A DNA stretch of 64,000 nucleotides from Anniella stebbinsi (GCA_029215795.1 JARDYH010000002.1:132749001-132813000), one strand, 5' to 3'; shown: positions 1 through 11,469, numbered from the stretch's first letter. Notes: a model not told the origin generated them from the sequence alone. Numbers and translations are program-made.

Positions 1-231
1 TAAATAAATGTTGTTTTTATCTAGGCTGCCCCAAATATATATGTTCTGGAGAGGATCAATGCTATTGGACCTGTCTGTCGGCCACAGAAGGCTAATCTAG
101 AAGTGTGGACCGCCCTCCATAAGATACAGGGGAAGACATGTGTTTTGGATGGCTCACAAGACAACAAGCCTCTCATCAATCCCTCTATCACCTCCTCCTC
201 CTCCTAAGTCTGTACTTTCTAACTGCTTCTA

Positions 232-474
<243 letters not shown>

Positions 475-640
475 TTATGTCAGATAGCAATGAGGTCCCA
501 ATCCCAACACAATTTAAACAGCACTTCCGGTATCTAATTGAATGCGGCCATTTTGAGTGGGGCTGGCCAATGCCAGCACAGGGAGGGTTTGTACCAGAGA
601 GATGCAGGGAGAGAAGGACTCCCCTTGTCTGCAACATGGC

Positions 641-648
641 TTGGCCAC
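641..648 (+). repeat. Target-site duplication, left (TTGGCCAC)
   Basis: Left copy of the 8-bp direct repeat bounding the MITE at 649-967; the right copy is at 968-975 and is identical. Confidence 0.92.
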
Positions 649-967
649 TAGGCTGACCATATGAAAAGGAGGACAGGGCTCATGAACTTTAACAGTTGTA
701 GAGAAAAGGGAATTTCAGCCAGTGTCACTTGTATGCAATTAATTCCTGGTGAAATTCCCTCTTCATCACAACAGTTAAAGTTGCAGGGGGCCTGCCTTCT
801 TTTGTATATGGTCACTCTAGTATAGTGCCTGCACCTTTAACTGTTGTGATGAAGAGGGAATTTCACCAGGAACTAATTGCATACAAATGGCACTGGCTGA
901 AATTCCCTTTTCTCTACAACTGTTAAAGTTACATGAGCCCTGTCCTCCTTTTCATATGGTCAGCCTA
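649..967. mobile_element. Palindromic hAT-type MITE with 8-bp TSD (copy 1)
   Basis: This 319-bp non-autonomous DNA transposon is almost one long palindrome. It starts TAGGCTGACCATATGAAAAG and ends with the reverse complement. It is flanked by a perfect 8-bp direct repeat, TTGGCCAC, at 641-648 and 968-975. An 8-bp duplication fitting nTnnnnAn is the hAT signature. A second copy of the family lies at 11150-11469. Confidence 0.92.
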
Positions 968-975
968 TTGGCCAC
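968..975 (+). repeat. Target-site duplication, right (TTGGCCAC)
   Basis: Right copy of the 8-bp direct repeat bounding the MITE at 649-967. Confidence 0.92.
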
Positions 976-1039
976 CCAAGCATAGCTTTTCAGTTTTCTA
1001 CTGGCAGAAGGGTTTGTACACCTCTACAATCTTTTCTTA

Positions 1040-1370
1040 GCTCTATGGCAGGGGTGTGGAACTTCAGGCTCGGGGGCCGAATCCGCTTCTCTGGGATTCC
1101 CCAGATGGCCACGCCCCCTTCCCCTGGCTCGCCCCTTTCCCCCAACCACTGATCGTTTGGTGATTTCCCAGCTTTTACGCAGTCCCGTTTCCCGTTCTAA
1201 AAGGTTGAAATGCTTCGCTGACGGCTTAATTACTGGCAGCAAGACAGCAGAAATATGCTGGTGTTTTTTGGCCCTGCCCCTTTTGCCATTGTCCCCACCC
1301 ACTAGTGGAATGCAGCCCCCAAGAGCTTTTCTGAAATGGAATTCGGCCCTCAGACTGAAAGCAGTTCCTC
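1040..1370 (+). repeat. Dispersed repeat, uninterrupted copy
   Basis: This segment matches the one split between 32820-32957 and 33875-34090. Shared stretches include AACCACTGATC-TTTGGTG, AAAAGGTTGAAAT and ATTGGCAGCAAGA. It is non-coding. Its class was not recognised, and the borders are approximate. Confidence 0.6.
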
Positions 1371-1602
1371 ACTTGTGCTGTATGGCAACCTGCCCTACAA
1401 CACCTTGTAAGAAACTAAGGGACCAGCGCTCTCTGCACAGAGCTCAATATTCACCAGGCAAACATTCCTCTGTTCCTCACCGCTTTTTTACTTGCCTTTG
1501 GAATAATAACAGGTTGTACACCCATTCCCTGAAACCCCTGGTTGTTCTCCAGTTGGAAGGAACGTAGGAAGCCATCTTATATCAGATCAGATAGTAAAAC
1601 GC

Positions 1603-1735
1603 CATCCTGTGCATGTTTGGACAGAAAAGTCTTACAACTCCCAGCATTCCCCAGCCAGCTATGCTGGCTGGGGAATGCTGGAAATTGTAGGACTTTTTTC
1701 TATCTAAATGTGCATGGGATTGTGCTTTTAGTGGC
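1603..1735. mobile_element. Short palindromic MITE
   Basis: The two arms are inverted copies: the left carries CATTCCCCAGCCAGC and the right GCTGGCTGGGGAATG. The outer ends read GTGCATGTTTGGACAG and, inverted, GTGCACATTTAGATAG. A degraded copy of the same family is at 2690-2795. The superfamily is not certain because no target duplication was established. Confidence 0.7.
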
Positions 1736-1744
1736 TCGGACTGC

Positions 1745-2248
<504 letters not shown>

Positions 2249-2354
2249 TTACAGCATCCACATTGCCCTGAACGTAAGAACTGCCCTGCTGGATGAGAAC
2301 TATGGCTATACAATCCTATCCCCACTTATCTGGGAGTAAGCCCTTCTGAACTCA

Positions 2355-2672
2355 ATGGCTGGGTTCACGCAACATGACAACCCACACTCAAGGCTGAGTA
2401 TGGGTTGAGTGTGGGTTGTTGATGAACTGTGTGTGGGTTGTTGTGTTGTGTGAACCCAGCTGTGCTAATAAACCATGGTTTGTTAAGCACGAACACCCTA
2501 CGAAGAGAACCCATGGTTTGTTGTTGCATTGTAGCAAACCATTTTTCGTTAACACAGCTGGGTTCACACAACACAACAACCCAGGTTTCTGTAATAACCC
2601 CCGGTTCAATGACAACCCACACTCAATCCATACTCAACCTTGAGTGTGGATTGTCACATTGTGTGAACCCAG
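2355..2672. mobile_element. MITE with nested inverted repeats
   Basis: The left end reads CTGGGTTCACGCAACATGAC and the right end is its approximate reverse complement (GTGTGAACCCAG). Two further inverted copies of TGGGTTCACACAACA sit inside, around a centre carrying AAACCATGGTTTG. Flanking target repeats are imperfect (TCAATGG against TAAATGG). The terminal core CTGNGTTCA-ACA is shared with MITEs at 33318, 58570 and others. Confidence 0.72.
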
Positions 2673-2689
2673 TAAATGGGACTGATTTA

Positions 2690-2795
2690 GGGTGCAAAAC
2701 ATATGCATGTTTAGACAGAAAAAAATCTGCCAAACTGGTTGGGAAATACTGGTAGCTGTAGGATTTTTCCCTGCCTAAACAGGCATAGGATTGTG
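2690..2795. mobile_element. Degraded copy of the 1603-1735 palindromic MITE
   Basis: Ends with GCATGTTTAGACAGAAAAA and, inverted, CCTATGCCTGTTTAGGCAGG; the centre is diverged. Confidence 0.55.
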
Positions 2796-2799
2796 CCCT

Positions 2800-2986
2800 T
2801 AATGTATTTGTTTACGATTTTACAGTAAAATAACATACTTTACAATAAACAAACATAAAAAAATAATTTAAATACAAAATGCCAGTAAACTAAATATGTA
2901 AAACCATAAAATCAAAAGCAACATAAAACCACCCAGAGAGCTTATAAGCTGCCCTGAGAGCTTTGGCTACGAAGCGGCATAGAAAT

Positions 2987-3036
<50 letters not shown>

Positions 3037-3230
3037 AATACAAAGCAAAACCCAGAGCAACCTCAAAATGAAAAACACAGCGTTTTAAATGGAGAGACCC
3101 AGACTGCAGGGGTTGTTTAAAGGGACTCAGCAAACAGAAAGGTCTTCACCTGGAGCCCAAAAGTCCACAGGGATGGTGCTAGGTTAACCTCTCGGGGTGG
3201 GGTGGGAACTACCAAAAAGGCACTCACTGA
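2800..3230. mobile_element. L2-type LINE 3' ends around a (CAA)n tract
   Basis: The stretch GAGCTTTGGCTACGAAGCGG is the conserved L2-type 3' tail seen many times in this window. AGGTCTTCACCTGGAGCC near 3150 is the antisense L2 motif. A (CAA)n microsatellite lies at 2987-3036. Confidence 0.55.
2987..3036 (+). repeat. (CAA)n microsatellite
   Basis: About 16 uninterrupted CAA units follow an L2-type tail. Open frames across it in either direction are artefacts of the repeat. Confidence 0.95.
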
Positions 3231-3553
3231 AGTACTCACCTGATTTCACTTCTAGTATTACGAGAGGAAGGAAAATCTCTGTACACCGTTCGTACACTTC
3301 ATAAACCTTTATCCTATTTCCCTCTTAGTGGTCTTTCCCCCCACCACCCCCAAGCTAAAAAGCCACAAGATACATTTCATATCCTTCTTAAGAACAACAG
3401 CTCCCTGATTGTTACTTGCCCTCTATGTGAAATCCAATTTGAAACAAGTTAATTAAAAGTTATCCTCTTATGTTGCCATCACCAAGTAATGAAAATAACC
3501 GGTGTGAAGCAGCCCAGAGCCTAAAACATTTCCAAATATTAAAGTCATACTCA

Positions 3554-4904
<1,351 letters not shown>

Positions 4905-5050
4905 CTGTCTCTGGGCAGCTCCCAACGGGGGTCTTCTGGCAGCTCATATTCAGAGACTCCCGCCAGCATTGGCGTTCCACTGGAGGAAAGCCGCGAAGGG
5001 CGTACGAGCATCACGCCCGAGTTCATGGAGGAACTAGAGTCAGCTGATAC
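4905..5050 (-). CDS. FGFR1: FGFR1 juxtamembrane exon (146 bp)
   Basis: This exon encodes the cytoplasmic juxtamembrane linker between the membrane and the kinase. It starts [13 protein letters not shown], continues through [20 protein letters not shown], and ends [10 protein letters not shown]. The tyrosine in VSEYELPED corresponds to human Y463, an autophosphorylation and CRK-docking site. The acceptor TGCAG is just above 5050 and the donor GTAACA just below 4905. The first codon is GTA (V), so joining to the upstream exon gives either RRQ-VSAD or RRQ-VT-VSAD, depending on which donor that exon uses. The length of 146 bp is the FGFR standard. Confidence 0.97.
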
Positions 5051-6746
5051 CTGCAGTGGAAGGAGGGAGAGTGTGGAGGTTATCGTCAGCAAAGACCCAA
5101 AGAGCAGGCCAGTCTGGCTCTGGTAGGGAAAAGAGCTGCCTTCCTCCAAGCTGACCTGATCTTCCTTCCTGGAAACTAAGTCCTTTGCTGCTGTAAACAA
5201 ACTTGACCCACTGGGGCTTGCAAAAGTACTTCCCCAGACCTATTCAGGACTCCTGGCCATGTTCCAGCCCTCTTTTCTACAGCTCCATCAGTTTTATCCA
5301 GTATCCAGGGCTGCCTGTATTCCATGATCCGGCTGTGAAAATGCGCACTGCCATTTTTTTCTTGAGAGAAAGGTGGGAGTGCATATCAAATAAATAAATA
5401 TTGGGCATCAAATTCAGCACCCTGAAAATCTTACCTGTACGTGCGTGTTTTAAAAAGGACAAACTTCTAGCTATGATGGCTGCAAACATTTGCAGACAGT
5501 GCTTGGTATAAGTTCAGAACCTAGAGGCAGCACTGGACAGGACTTCCAGCAGATGGGAGGAGGGAAGGCGAGGATATCCAAATTGGTTTAATTCATATTT
5601 CTTATATGGGCCAAAGAATTTAGAAACACTTGATGAGGGTCAGGACTGCAAAGGCAGCACATTTGCCTATTAAAATGGCGGCAGTATAGTTCTAGTCACA
5701 ATAGTGGCTATGCTGAGGATGGCCAGAGCGTCTATTGCCAAAATCTTAATTGATGCCAAGGAACAACTCCTTGTCCTTTGAGCTTTTATGTCCTCTTAAC
5801 CCCACTACCAGCCTTGAGCTATTTTCTCTGTGCTTGTCTTCTGAAACAAGTCTGGGAAGCTATTGCTTCTCTCTCTTTCACCACTCTCAATTGCGACTTC
5901 CCTTTCTCAGAGCAGCGCAGCTGCGCCCTCTAACTCAGGCACATTACAGAATGAGCATGTGACCAAAGTCCAGTCGTTCTCTAACCCAACCGTAGTCAAA
6001 TGCAGGATGACCTGCCCAACAGGCCTCATGGATCAACCTGTACAATCCACACCCTCGTGTGCCATGAAACAGAGAGCAGTTGCAAACAAGTAGCTCCAGG
6101 TGACACATGAACAAAGGTGTCTTCTCTCCCTTTCATGCTTCCTCCTTTCATGCCATTGCCTCCTCTGCTCCTTGGATCTGCTTGTTTCTCCTGGGTTACC
6201 TTGGTCCAAAACTGGCTTGCAGAAAGAGCTGGCCAGAGGTAACAGCATTATTTGTAATGGCCTCTGATTCATGTGCATACTGATTTCCAATTCTGTTCAC
6301 TTTATTCGGGACTCCAAGAGCCAAGCTTCAATTGCCTTGGAGCTGCAGCAGGTGCCCAGAGTCTCTAATGCAGGCCTGGAAAATTGTCACCCTCCAGACC
6401 AAACACAGTCCACCAGCCAACTGCTTGACAGCCTCCATTATTTCGGCCATCCCCAGGCAATGGCCAAACCAGCCTCTACTGGGTTGCATAATGTGTTGTT
6501 CATCTTGTTGGTCACAAGTTGAACAGACGTGCTTTAACTTAACCTGGGAATTTCAAAGGCCACTGTCTGCCCAGCAATAATTGAGGTTGACATTACCACC
6601 CAAACATAATCACGGCCTGCTCCTCTTTCCAAAACTCAAAAGCCGCTACTCAAAAGAAGTGTCTCCATTTTAGATGCAGTCAAACATACGGGCAGGGCTC
6701 TCTGGGGGAGGGCAGTAGAATGCAATCAAACCCCCTATCTACTTTC
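5051..6746 (-). other. FGFR1: FGFR1 intron between TM and juxtamembrane exons
   Basis: About 1.7 kb of mostly unique-looking intron. Plus-strand open frames here lack splice context and any family resemblance. No exon, RNA gene or intact element was recognised. Confidence 0.7.
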
Positions 6747-6752
6747 TGTTAC
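6745..6752 (-). promoter_or_regulatory. FGFR1: Tandem alternative splice donors: canonical /GT and non-canonical /GA (VT site)
   Basis: On the minus strand the exon ends AGACAG, followed by GTAACA and then GAAAGT. Using the first donor (CAG/GTAACA) gives the VT-minus form. Using the second (ACA/GAAAGT) adds codons GTA ACA, the VT dipeptide. A conserved /GA 5' splice site at this position is established for FGFR1-3 of other vertebrates. VT inclusion affects FRS2 binding. Confidence 0.88.
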
Positions 6753-6949
6753 CTGTCTGCGGAGGGGGATGCTCTTGGCTAGCTTATGCACGGCCAGTTG
6801 GCTGTTGAAGTCGGTCTTCTTTGTGGTGCTCTTCATCTTGTATATGATGACGGTCACAATCATGCAGGAGATGAGGAAGGCCCCCGTGCAATAAATAATT
6901 ATCTCCAGGTACAGAGGGGAGGTCATCATAGCCGGCTTGTCTTCCATAG
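6747..6949 (-). CDS. FGFR1: FGFR1 transmembrane and juxtamembrane exon (203 bp with VT, 197 bp without)
   Basis: This exon encodes the extracellular stalk, the single transmembrane helix and the start of the cytoplasmic region. The stalk reads [16 protein letters not shown]. The helix spans about 21 hydrophobic residues ([15 protein letters not shown] into VTVIIY), followed by the basic stop-transfer KMKSTTKK. The FRS2-binding stretch [17 protein letters not shown] comes next. The acceptor GATCCAG is just above 6949 and completes an Ala codon with the G left by IIIb or IIIc. Two donors exist: at 6753 (VT-minus) and at 6747 (VT-plus, /GA). A T15 tract lies only 12 nt upstream of the acceptor. 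Confidence 0.96.
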
Positions 6950-6961
6950 CTGGATCGGTGC

Positions 6962-6976
6962 AAAAAAAAAAAAAAA
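6962..6976 (-). repeat. FGFR1: Poly-T15 tract in the TM-exon acceptor region
   Basis: Fifteen uninterrupted A on the plus strand are T15 on the transcribed sense strand, 12 nt upstream of the exon. They form most of the polypyrimidine tract. A mononucleotide run this long is expected to vary in length. Confidence 0.85.
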
Positions 6977-7359
6977 GCATTAGCACACAAAGGCTCCCAA
7001 CCAGCAACATTTAGAAAAAGCTATGGGGTCAAAGGGAAAGAGCAAGGCGGAAGAGCTGCTCTGCTCTTCCAAGGTGAGGATCACTACCTGGCATCACTTC
7101 TTGGGCAGCCTGATGTTCTCCCAAATATCCAAAGGCAATGGATGTCCTGAATGACCTCACAAAAGCAAGGAGAGAAAGACATACACATCCTCTTTCTCAT
7201 GAAACTATTCCTTGAAGCTTCCCATGGCCTACGCTTAGAGCTTGTCTGTAAGTAAAGGACTTTTCACCTCCTCTAGGATCCAAGTCTCTTTTTGGAACCA
7301 AATTAACATGCACCAAAGGCATAAGGAATTTGGCTTCCAGAATAGAATCTAGTGCATCC

Positions 7360-7495
7360 TTTCCTAACCTGGTGGTCCCTGAGGTTTGGACTACAACTCT
7401 CTTCATACCCAGCCAGCATGGCTAATAGCCATGTGGGTTGCAGATGATGGGAGCTTTAGTCGGACACTTCTGGTGTGCATTAGGATAGGGAAGGC
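7360..7495. mobile_element. Palindromic MITE, 'TTTGGACTACAACTC' family
   Basis: Diverged member of a family with ends like AACCTGGTG-CCCT and GGGAAGGCTGA and the internal motif TTTGGACTACAACTC. Better copies are at 26700-26850, 37140-37285 and 60890-61035. Confidence 0.6.
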
Positions 7496-8002
7496 TGATT
7501 TAGTGCTTATTTAGTGCTTGCATTATTTCCAAGCTAGATATTTAAGCGATCAATGCACAGAATCTCTTGCTTTTTTGTTTTAGGGCACCACCATCACAGG
7601 GTAAATAGCAGCTTGGAAAGGAAGTGTGTTAATCTCCCACACCAGAACCACAACCCCACTGTGAATTTATCCATTCTTATCCCATGATCGCTTTTAGATT
7701 ACAACAAAAATTAAAAACCATGGGAGATTCTGTTCATGTCAAGCTCACACATCACATAGAGCTTAGTCTCACTTTTTTTTTTAGCCTTCATGGTTCCTGA
7801 GAAAATGTTTAAAATTAGAAAAACTAATGTCTGTGGAAGGCGTATAAACTTAAGGGGTGGCCAGGGAGACTTCTGCACTCTGCTCCCGTGAACTCCCATT
7901 ACTGTAATCTCAGTTTAAGGTGAGGCCTGCACTCCAGAATCCTCCTGTATTCTAGACCCCTAATCTGCAACCAAAACGTGGTCTCAGTTATCTGTGTAGG
8001 GT

Positions 8003-8132
8003 CTAGGGCAAAATTCTAGGCTTTGTGATGGAGAGCTCTGTATCCTTCTTGACTTCATATGGGAATGGCATCACTTCCTTAGGAAGGTGCTCATCCTCAA
8101 CGTCGTAAGCTTTGGCCTCATCCAACCAGCTG
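8003..8132 (-). CDS. Putative terminal coding exon of unknown gene (exon Y)
   Basis: This open segment is in the FGFR1 orientation. It follows a good acceptor (TTTTCCCTCCAG) and runs 42 codons to a TAG at 8003-8005. The translation starts SWLDEAKAYDVEDEHLPKEV and ends LSITKPRILP. It is rich in acidic and basic residues and free of low complexity, so it looks like protein. The acceptor is a tandem CAGCAG, allowing a 3-nt variation. The preceding exon would have to end in phase 2, which fits neither IIIb/IIIc nor exon X1. It is not a recognised family. It could be a last exon of a nested gene, or chance. Confidence 0.4.
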
Positions 8133-8837
8133 CTGGAGGGAAAACAAACATGCCCTTTATAAACCCTCCCCAGATACTAGTTAATTGAGGAGAAATGTTG
8201 AAGGAACTTGAAGAAGTGTGATGAAGTTGCTTTCTTGGATGCTACTGAAGACTCTTGAATAGAAATCAGAGAAGACCAGGGCTACTATGGGTTCCAAGGA
8301 AGAGGTTTCAAAGAATTGTGCAGGTGGTAGGTATGGCACAGTGGCTACCTAAAAGGGGAAGTCAAAACAGAATGTGCATAAAAGGAATGCTCAAATAAAA
8401 CTACTCAAATCTAAGGGTGCTTCCAGACATGAATTACTGCAGAAGTGTTCACTCAGCTGATTTGAGAGGTCCCCGCAAGATTGTAACTGTTGCTCAGCGC
8501 ACTGTAATTCCAGGTTTCCCCCTGGTTTTTTTTCTAAATGCAGATTAGGGAGAAAAAACTATGCAGGTTCAGTCCTGCATAGTCCTACACATGTGGCTGC
8601 TCCGTAGTGCTACCTTCCCATGCATGTTGTGGTTTGTAACATCTGCTGTGATGGTGCTATGGGTATGGCCAAACACACAACCTGCTTGTTTTTCAGGTGA
8701 GTACTCCTCCGCCATTTTGTTACCACGCTTAAACGGTTTACTGTTGCTTTGTTGATGGTTGTGGCAGGTTCCTGAAACGGCCATAGTGTTTCTTGGAGCA
8801 ATCAGGAAACATTGTATCTCGTGGACATTTGTATTTG

Positions 8838-8856
8838 TGTGTGCGTGTGTGTGTGT
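8838..8856 (+). repeat. Short (GT)n microsatellite
   Basis: TGTGTGTGCGTGTGTGTGTG run, with one C interruption. Confidence 0.8.
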
Positions 8857-9235
8857 AAAACGTAAGATCTGCACAGCGTTGGAGTGTCAGTCTGAAACGA
8901 AAACGCGAAGATTGGAGGACAAGGAGATTGTTGCGTACAACTCCATGTCTGATTATAACAAAAAGATCTGCCCCTTTCTATTAACAGTTTCACCATGTTC
9001 TCGTTGGTGATGCCAGTGTTACACAGAACTGCATTGCTGGAAGCGTGGAGCTGAGTCGCTTGCTACAAAATCTCTGTGCAGAGGAGCTCTTTTCGCATGG
9101 TCTGGGTACAGCTAATCTCTCTTGAGGTACTCAGGGACAATACCTCTTCTAAGAACCCCAAATTTTCCTTTAAACCAAAACCAAAAATAAAAATCAGTAG
9201 TCCAGTATTGTTTTTATTTTATTTTTTTATCCCAG

Positions 9236-9577
9236 CATGCAGGTCTTGTTCTTGTTAGAAATTCCAATGCTCCAAATGCCAGTGTGGGGCCCCCAACAGC
9301 ATTCACTACTAGCACCCATGGGAACAGTTCATATTACTATTGTTGGTTTCCATCTTCAGATGTTTGGGATTCCAAAGGGGTGGACCATGAGGATTTCTTG
9401 CTGGATCCAGTTTTACGTTACCATACTGTAGGCATGTGGTGGATTGGCGCAGCAACCCCTCTTGTGTGTAGAACTAGATGGGAGAAAAAAATATTTCTAC
9501 CAAATGTGTGTCAGCAGAGTCTGCAACCCAAAATTGCATTACCGGGGTGCCATATATTCCTGGGTTTAGCTCTGTGA
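9236..9577 (+). other. Unassigned 114-codon open frame, antisense to FGFR1
   Basis: On the plus strand a good acceptor-like tract (T-rich, then TATCCCAG at 9228-9235) precedes a frame open for 114 codons to a stop at 9577. Its first part has mixed, protein-like composition (THGNSSYYYCWFPSSDVWDS). No donor was chosen and no family was recognised. An open frame of this length can occur by chance, so it is listed only as a candidate. Confidence 0.2.
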
Positions 9578-10542
9578 ACTGTAGTGCTGTGTTCCCTGAA
9601 ATGTGTGCCTGCATTCTCTCTAACTTTCCAGTCCACCATTACCTTCAGAATGAGTAGTGGCCGCTGACCAGCACATCATTGAGAACTTGGCAGAGAAGGC
9701 AGCCACATTTGTACCTTTGGAAGGCAGCCAGGAACATCACTGTAAGACAGCCTTCACCAACCTGTGCTCTGGACCACAAGTCCAAGTATATTTTGCACTA
9801 CAACTCCTGACTATTAGTTACTGGGATGAGGGCTCTGACAGAGAAACAGGGACAACACCCTGAGGTCATATGGGGACAACTGTCATAAAGGCCCTCATTT
9901 GTTTCTACCATCTCCTGCAGCCCATTGCACATGCTGAAGGTCAGTCGACAAACCAAACAGACCCACTGCACATGGAAATCGTTGGTGAACGTCAGAGCTC
10001 CCGCACACCCTATTTCACAAATACCAGACCTGCTAGTCCAGCCACTAAATTCCACTCTGTTGTTTCCAAGATCAGGCCACACAGTGAAACTCTTGACAAG
10101 ATATAGCTCCCGGTAACGGGTCCCTGAGAGCAGCAACTGAAGTTTCAATGGTACAGAATATGCTTGTATGGTTCTGTACTACTTAGGTTTGGTTCTCACT
10201 GCTGACGTGGTCTAACATGTATCCTTCAAATTACCAATGCTGTCCCCCACGTAGCCCTTGAGGCAACACTTCTGTTTCTGCATTCTGAAAGTGTCCTGGC
10301 AGATTATGTGTGAAGTTGCTATTTGACCAAGGCAGCCCTGTTCATGTAAGTAACTTCATTCACATAGTGTTGGCATTGCTGTTTATAAGAAACAAGGCCT
10401 GTTGCAGGGGAAAATGCTATTTTTATTTATATGATTAAAAGCTTTATGTAACTTATAAACTAAAAGTCAAACTTTACTACAGGAAATGCGAAACAACCGC
10501 CAACCACCTATTGATCTAACTGCCACCCAATCCCTTGCAATG

Positions 10543-10548
10543 TTTATT
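10543..10548 (-). terminator. Polyadenylation signal AATAAA of the X1-X2 transcript
   Basis: AATAAA on the minus strand starts 15 nt after the TAG stop of exon X2. A G/GT-rich stretch (GGGATTGGGTGGCAG) follows about 10 nt later, as expected for a cleavage site near 10525. The 3' UTR would be very short. Confidence 0.55.
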
Positions 10549-10562
10549 ACCTAAATGCAAAG

Positions 10563-10690
10563 CTATGGTCCCCGGCCTAAGCCTCCCAACCCCCCCTGCA
10601 TGTTAAGTAACTGTTCCAAATGGTGCAATCTTTGAAGGAAGTCCTGCAGTTCCATTTCGTACATCAGCTGCCGCTCTGTCAAGGTTCTCA
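10563..10690 (-). CDS. Terminal coding exon X2 of unrecognised gene nested in FGFR1 intron
   Basis: This 128-nt segment includes the stop and follows a clean acceptor (ACGTGCAG). It starts in the phase required by exon X1 (the T left by X1 plus TG gives Leu). The translation is RTLTERQLMYEMELQDFLQR, then LHHLEQLLNMQ, and a Gly-rich end GGLGGLGRGP before TAG at 10563-10565. The central part has heptad-like hydrophobic spacing suggesting an amphipathic or coiled-coil helix. A polyadenylation signal follows 15 nt downstream. I do not recognise the protein. It may be the C-terminus of a gene nested in FGFR1, an alternative FGFR1 tail, or a remnant of a Myb-like transposon ORF. Confidence 0.6.
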
Positions 10691-10790
10691 CTGCACGTGA
10701 GGAAAGAGGAGAAATGTTTTATAAAACAGCTGGATGAAACTCATGGCATTGCATTACTGCTTCCCCGGAGTGCACATCAGGCCCACTTAC

Positions 10791-10922
10791 ATCTCTTCTT
10801 CAGGGATACCAGAACGTCATATATACCCTTTAGGCCATAGGTCGGGCATTTGGACTCAGCCACAGGTTCAGTCTGAGTTTTAGCCTCTGCAGGCAGCACT
10901 GAAGGTTGCCGGTATGATGGCC
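10791..10922 (-). CDS. Coding exon X1 of unrecognised gene nested in FGFR1 intron
   Basis: This 132-bp open segment is bounded by a good acceptor (GCTTGCAG, above 10922) and a strong donor (GTAAGTGG, below 10791). The translation is PSYRQPSVLPAEAKTQTEPV, AESKCPTYGL, then KGIYDVLVSLKKR, with no stop and no repeat content. It joins exon X2 across a 100-nt intron in an open frame, giving about 86 codons. Exon X1 begins with two bases, so an upstream exon must end in phase 1; FGFR1 IIIb and IIIc both do. No further upstream exon was found in 10930-19500. The function is unknown and no family was recognised. Confidence 0.6.
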
Positions 10923-11141
10923 CTGCAAGCGTAAATGTTTGTTCATCAAATCATAGAACTTGCTTCTGAAAGTAACTCCTCACCGTTCCATAACCAACAC
11001 AGTGGTGTCCTATTAAGGACGCTGTGGCCCTAAATGATGGCACAGTGAAGGAATTCCCTCTGAGGTCACAGGTGAGTGAAGGAAGATATGGAACATCTGA
11101 ATAGGGAAGTAGGCAACCTTTTCCAGCACTACGCTATGCTC

Positions 11142-11149
11142 CTCTAGAG
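11142..11149 (+). repeat. Target-site duplication, left (CTCTAGAG)
   Basis: Identical to 11470-11477; bounds the MITE at 11150-11469. Confidence 0.92.
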
Positions 11150-11469
11150 TAGGGTGACCAGATAAAATCCAGGTCAGGGCTCATGTAACTTTAACAGTTG
11201 TAGAGAAAAGGGAATTTCAGCCAGTGTCATTTGTATGCAATTAGTTCCTCGTGAAATTCCCTCTTCATCACAACAGTTAAAGTTACAGGGACCCTGCCTT
11301 CTTTTGTATATGGTCACTCTAGTATAATGCCTGCAACTTTAACTGTTGTGATGAAGAGGGAATTTCACCAGGAACTAATTGCATACAAATGACACTAGCT
11401 GAAATTCCCTTTTCTCTACAACTGTTAAAGTTACATGAGCCCTGACCTGGATTTGATCTGGTCACCCTA
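11150..11469. mobile_element. Palindromic hAT-type MITE with 8-bp TSD (copy 2)
   Basis: This 320-bp palindromic element starts TAGGGTGACCAGAT and ends with its reverse complement. It is the same family as 649-967: both share the internal GTAGAGAAAAGGGAATTTCA and ATCACAACAGTTAAAGTT arms. A perfect 8-bp duplication CTCTAGAG (11142-11149 and 11470-11477) confirms hAT-type insertion. The duplicated target is itself a palindrome. Confidence 0.93.

Larger units (their letters stand above)
6950..8002 (-). other. FGFR1: FGFR1 intron, 3' part, next to the TM exon
   Basis: Contains an A15/T15 run (6962-6976) in the acceptor region and a palindromic MITE-like element (7360-7495). The rest is unremarkable intron. 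Confidence 0.7.
8133..10562 (-). other. FGFR1: FGFR1 intron segment between exons Y and X2
   Basis: An element starting GGGTGCTTCCAGACATG at about 8417 looks like a MITE end, but its partner end was not found. A plus-strand open frame lies at 9236-9577. A fragment of the TTTGGACTACAACTC MITE family lies near 9750-9840. The remainder holds nothing recognisable. Confidence 0.55.

Noticed and set aside
2890..3133. Long valine- or cysteine-rich open frames
   Set aside because: They are produced by the (CAA)n microsatellite and carry no gene signal.
8569..8874. 101-codon minus-strand open frame
   Set aside because: It overlaps a GT microsatellite and a MITE-like segment, and no splice sites support it.
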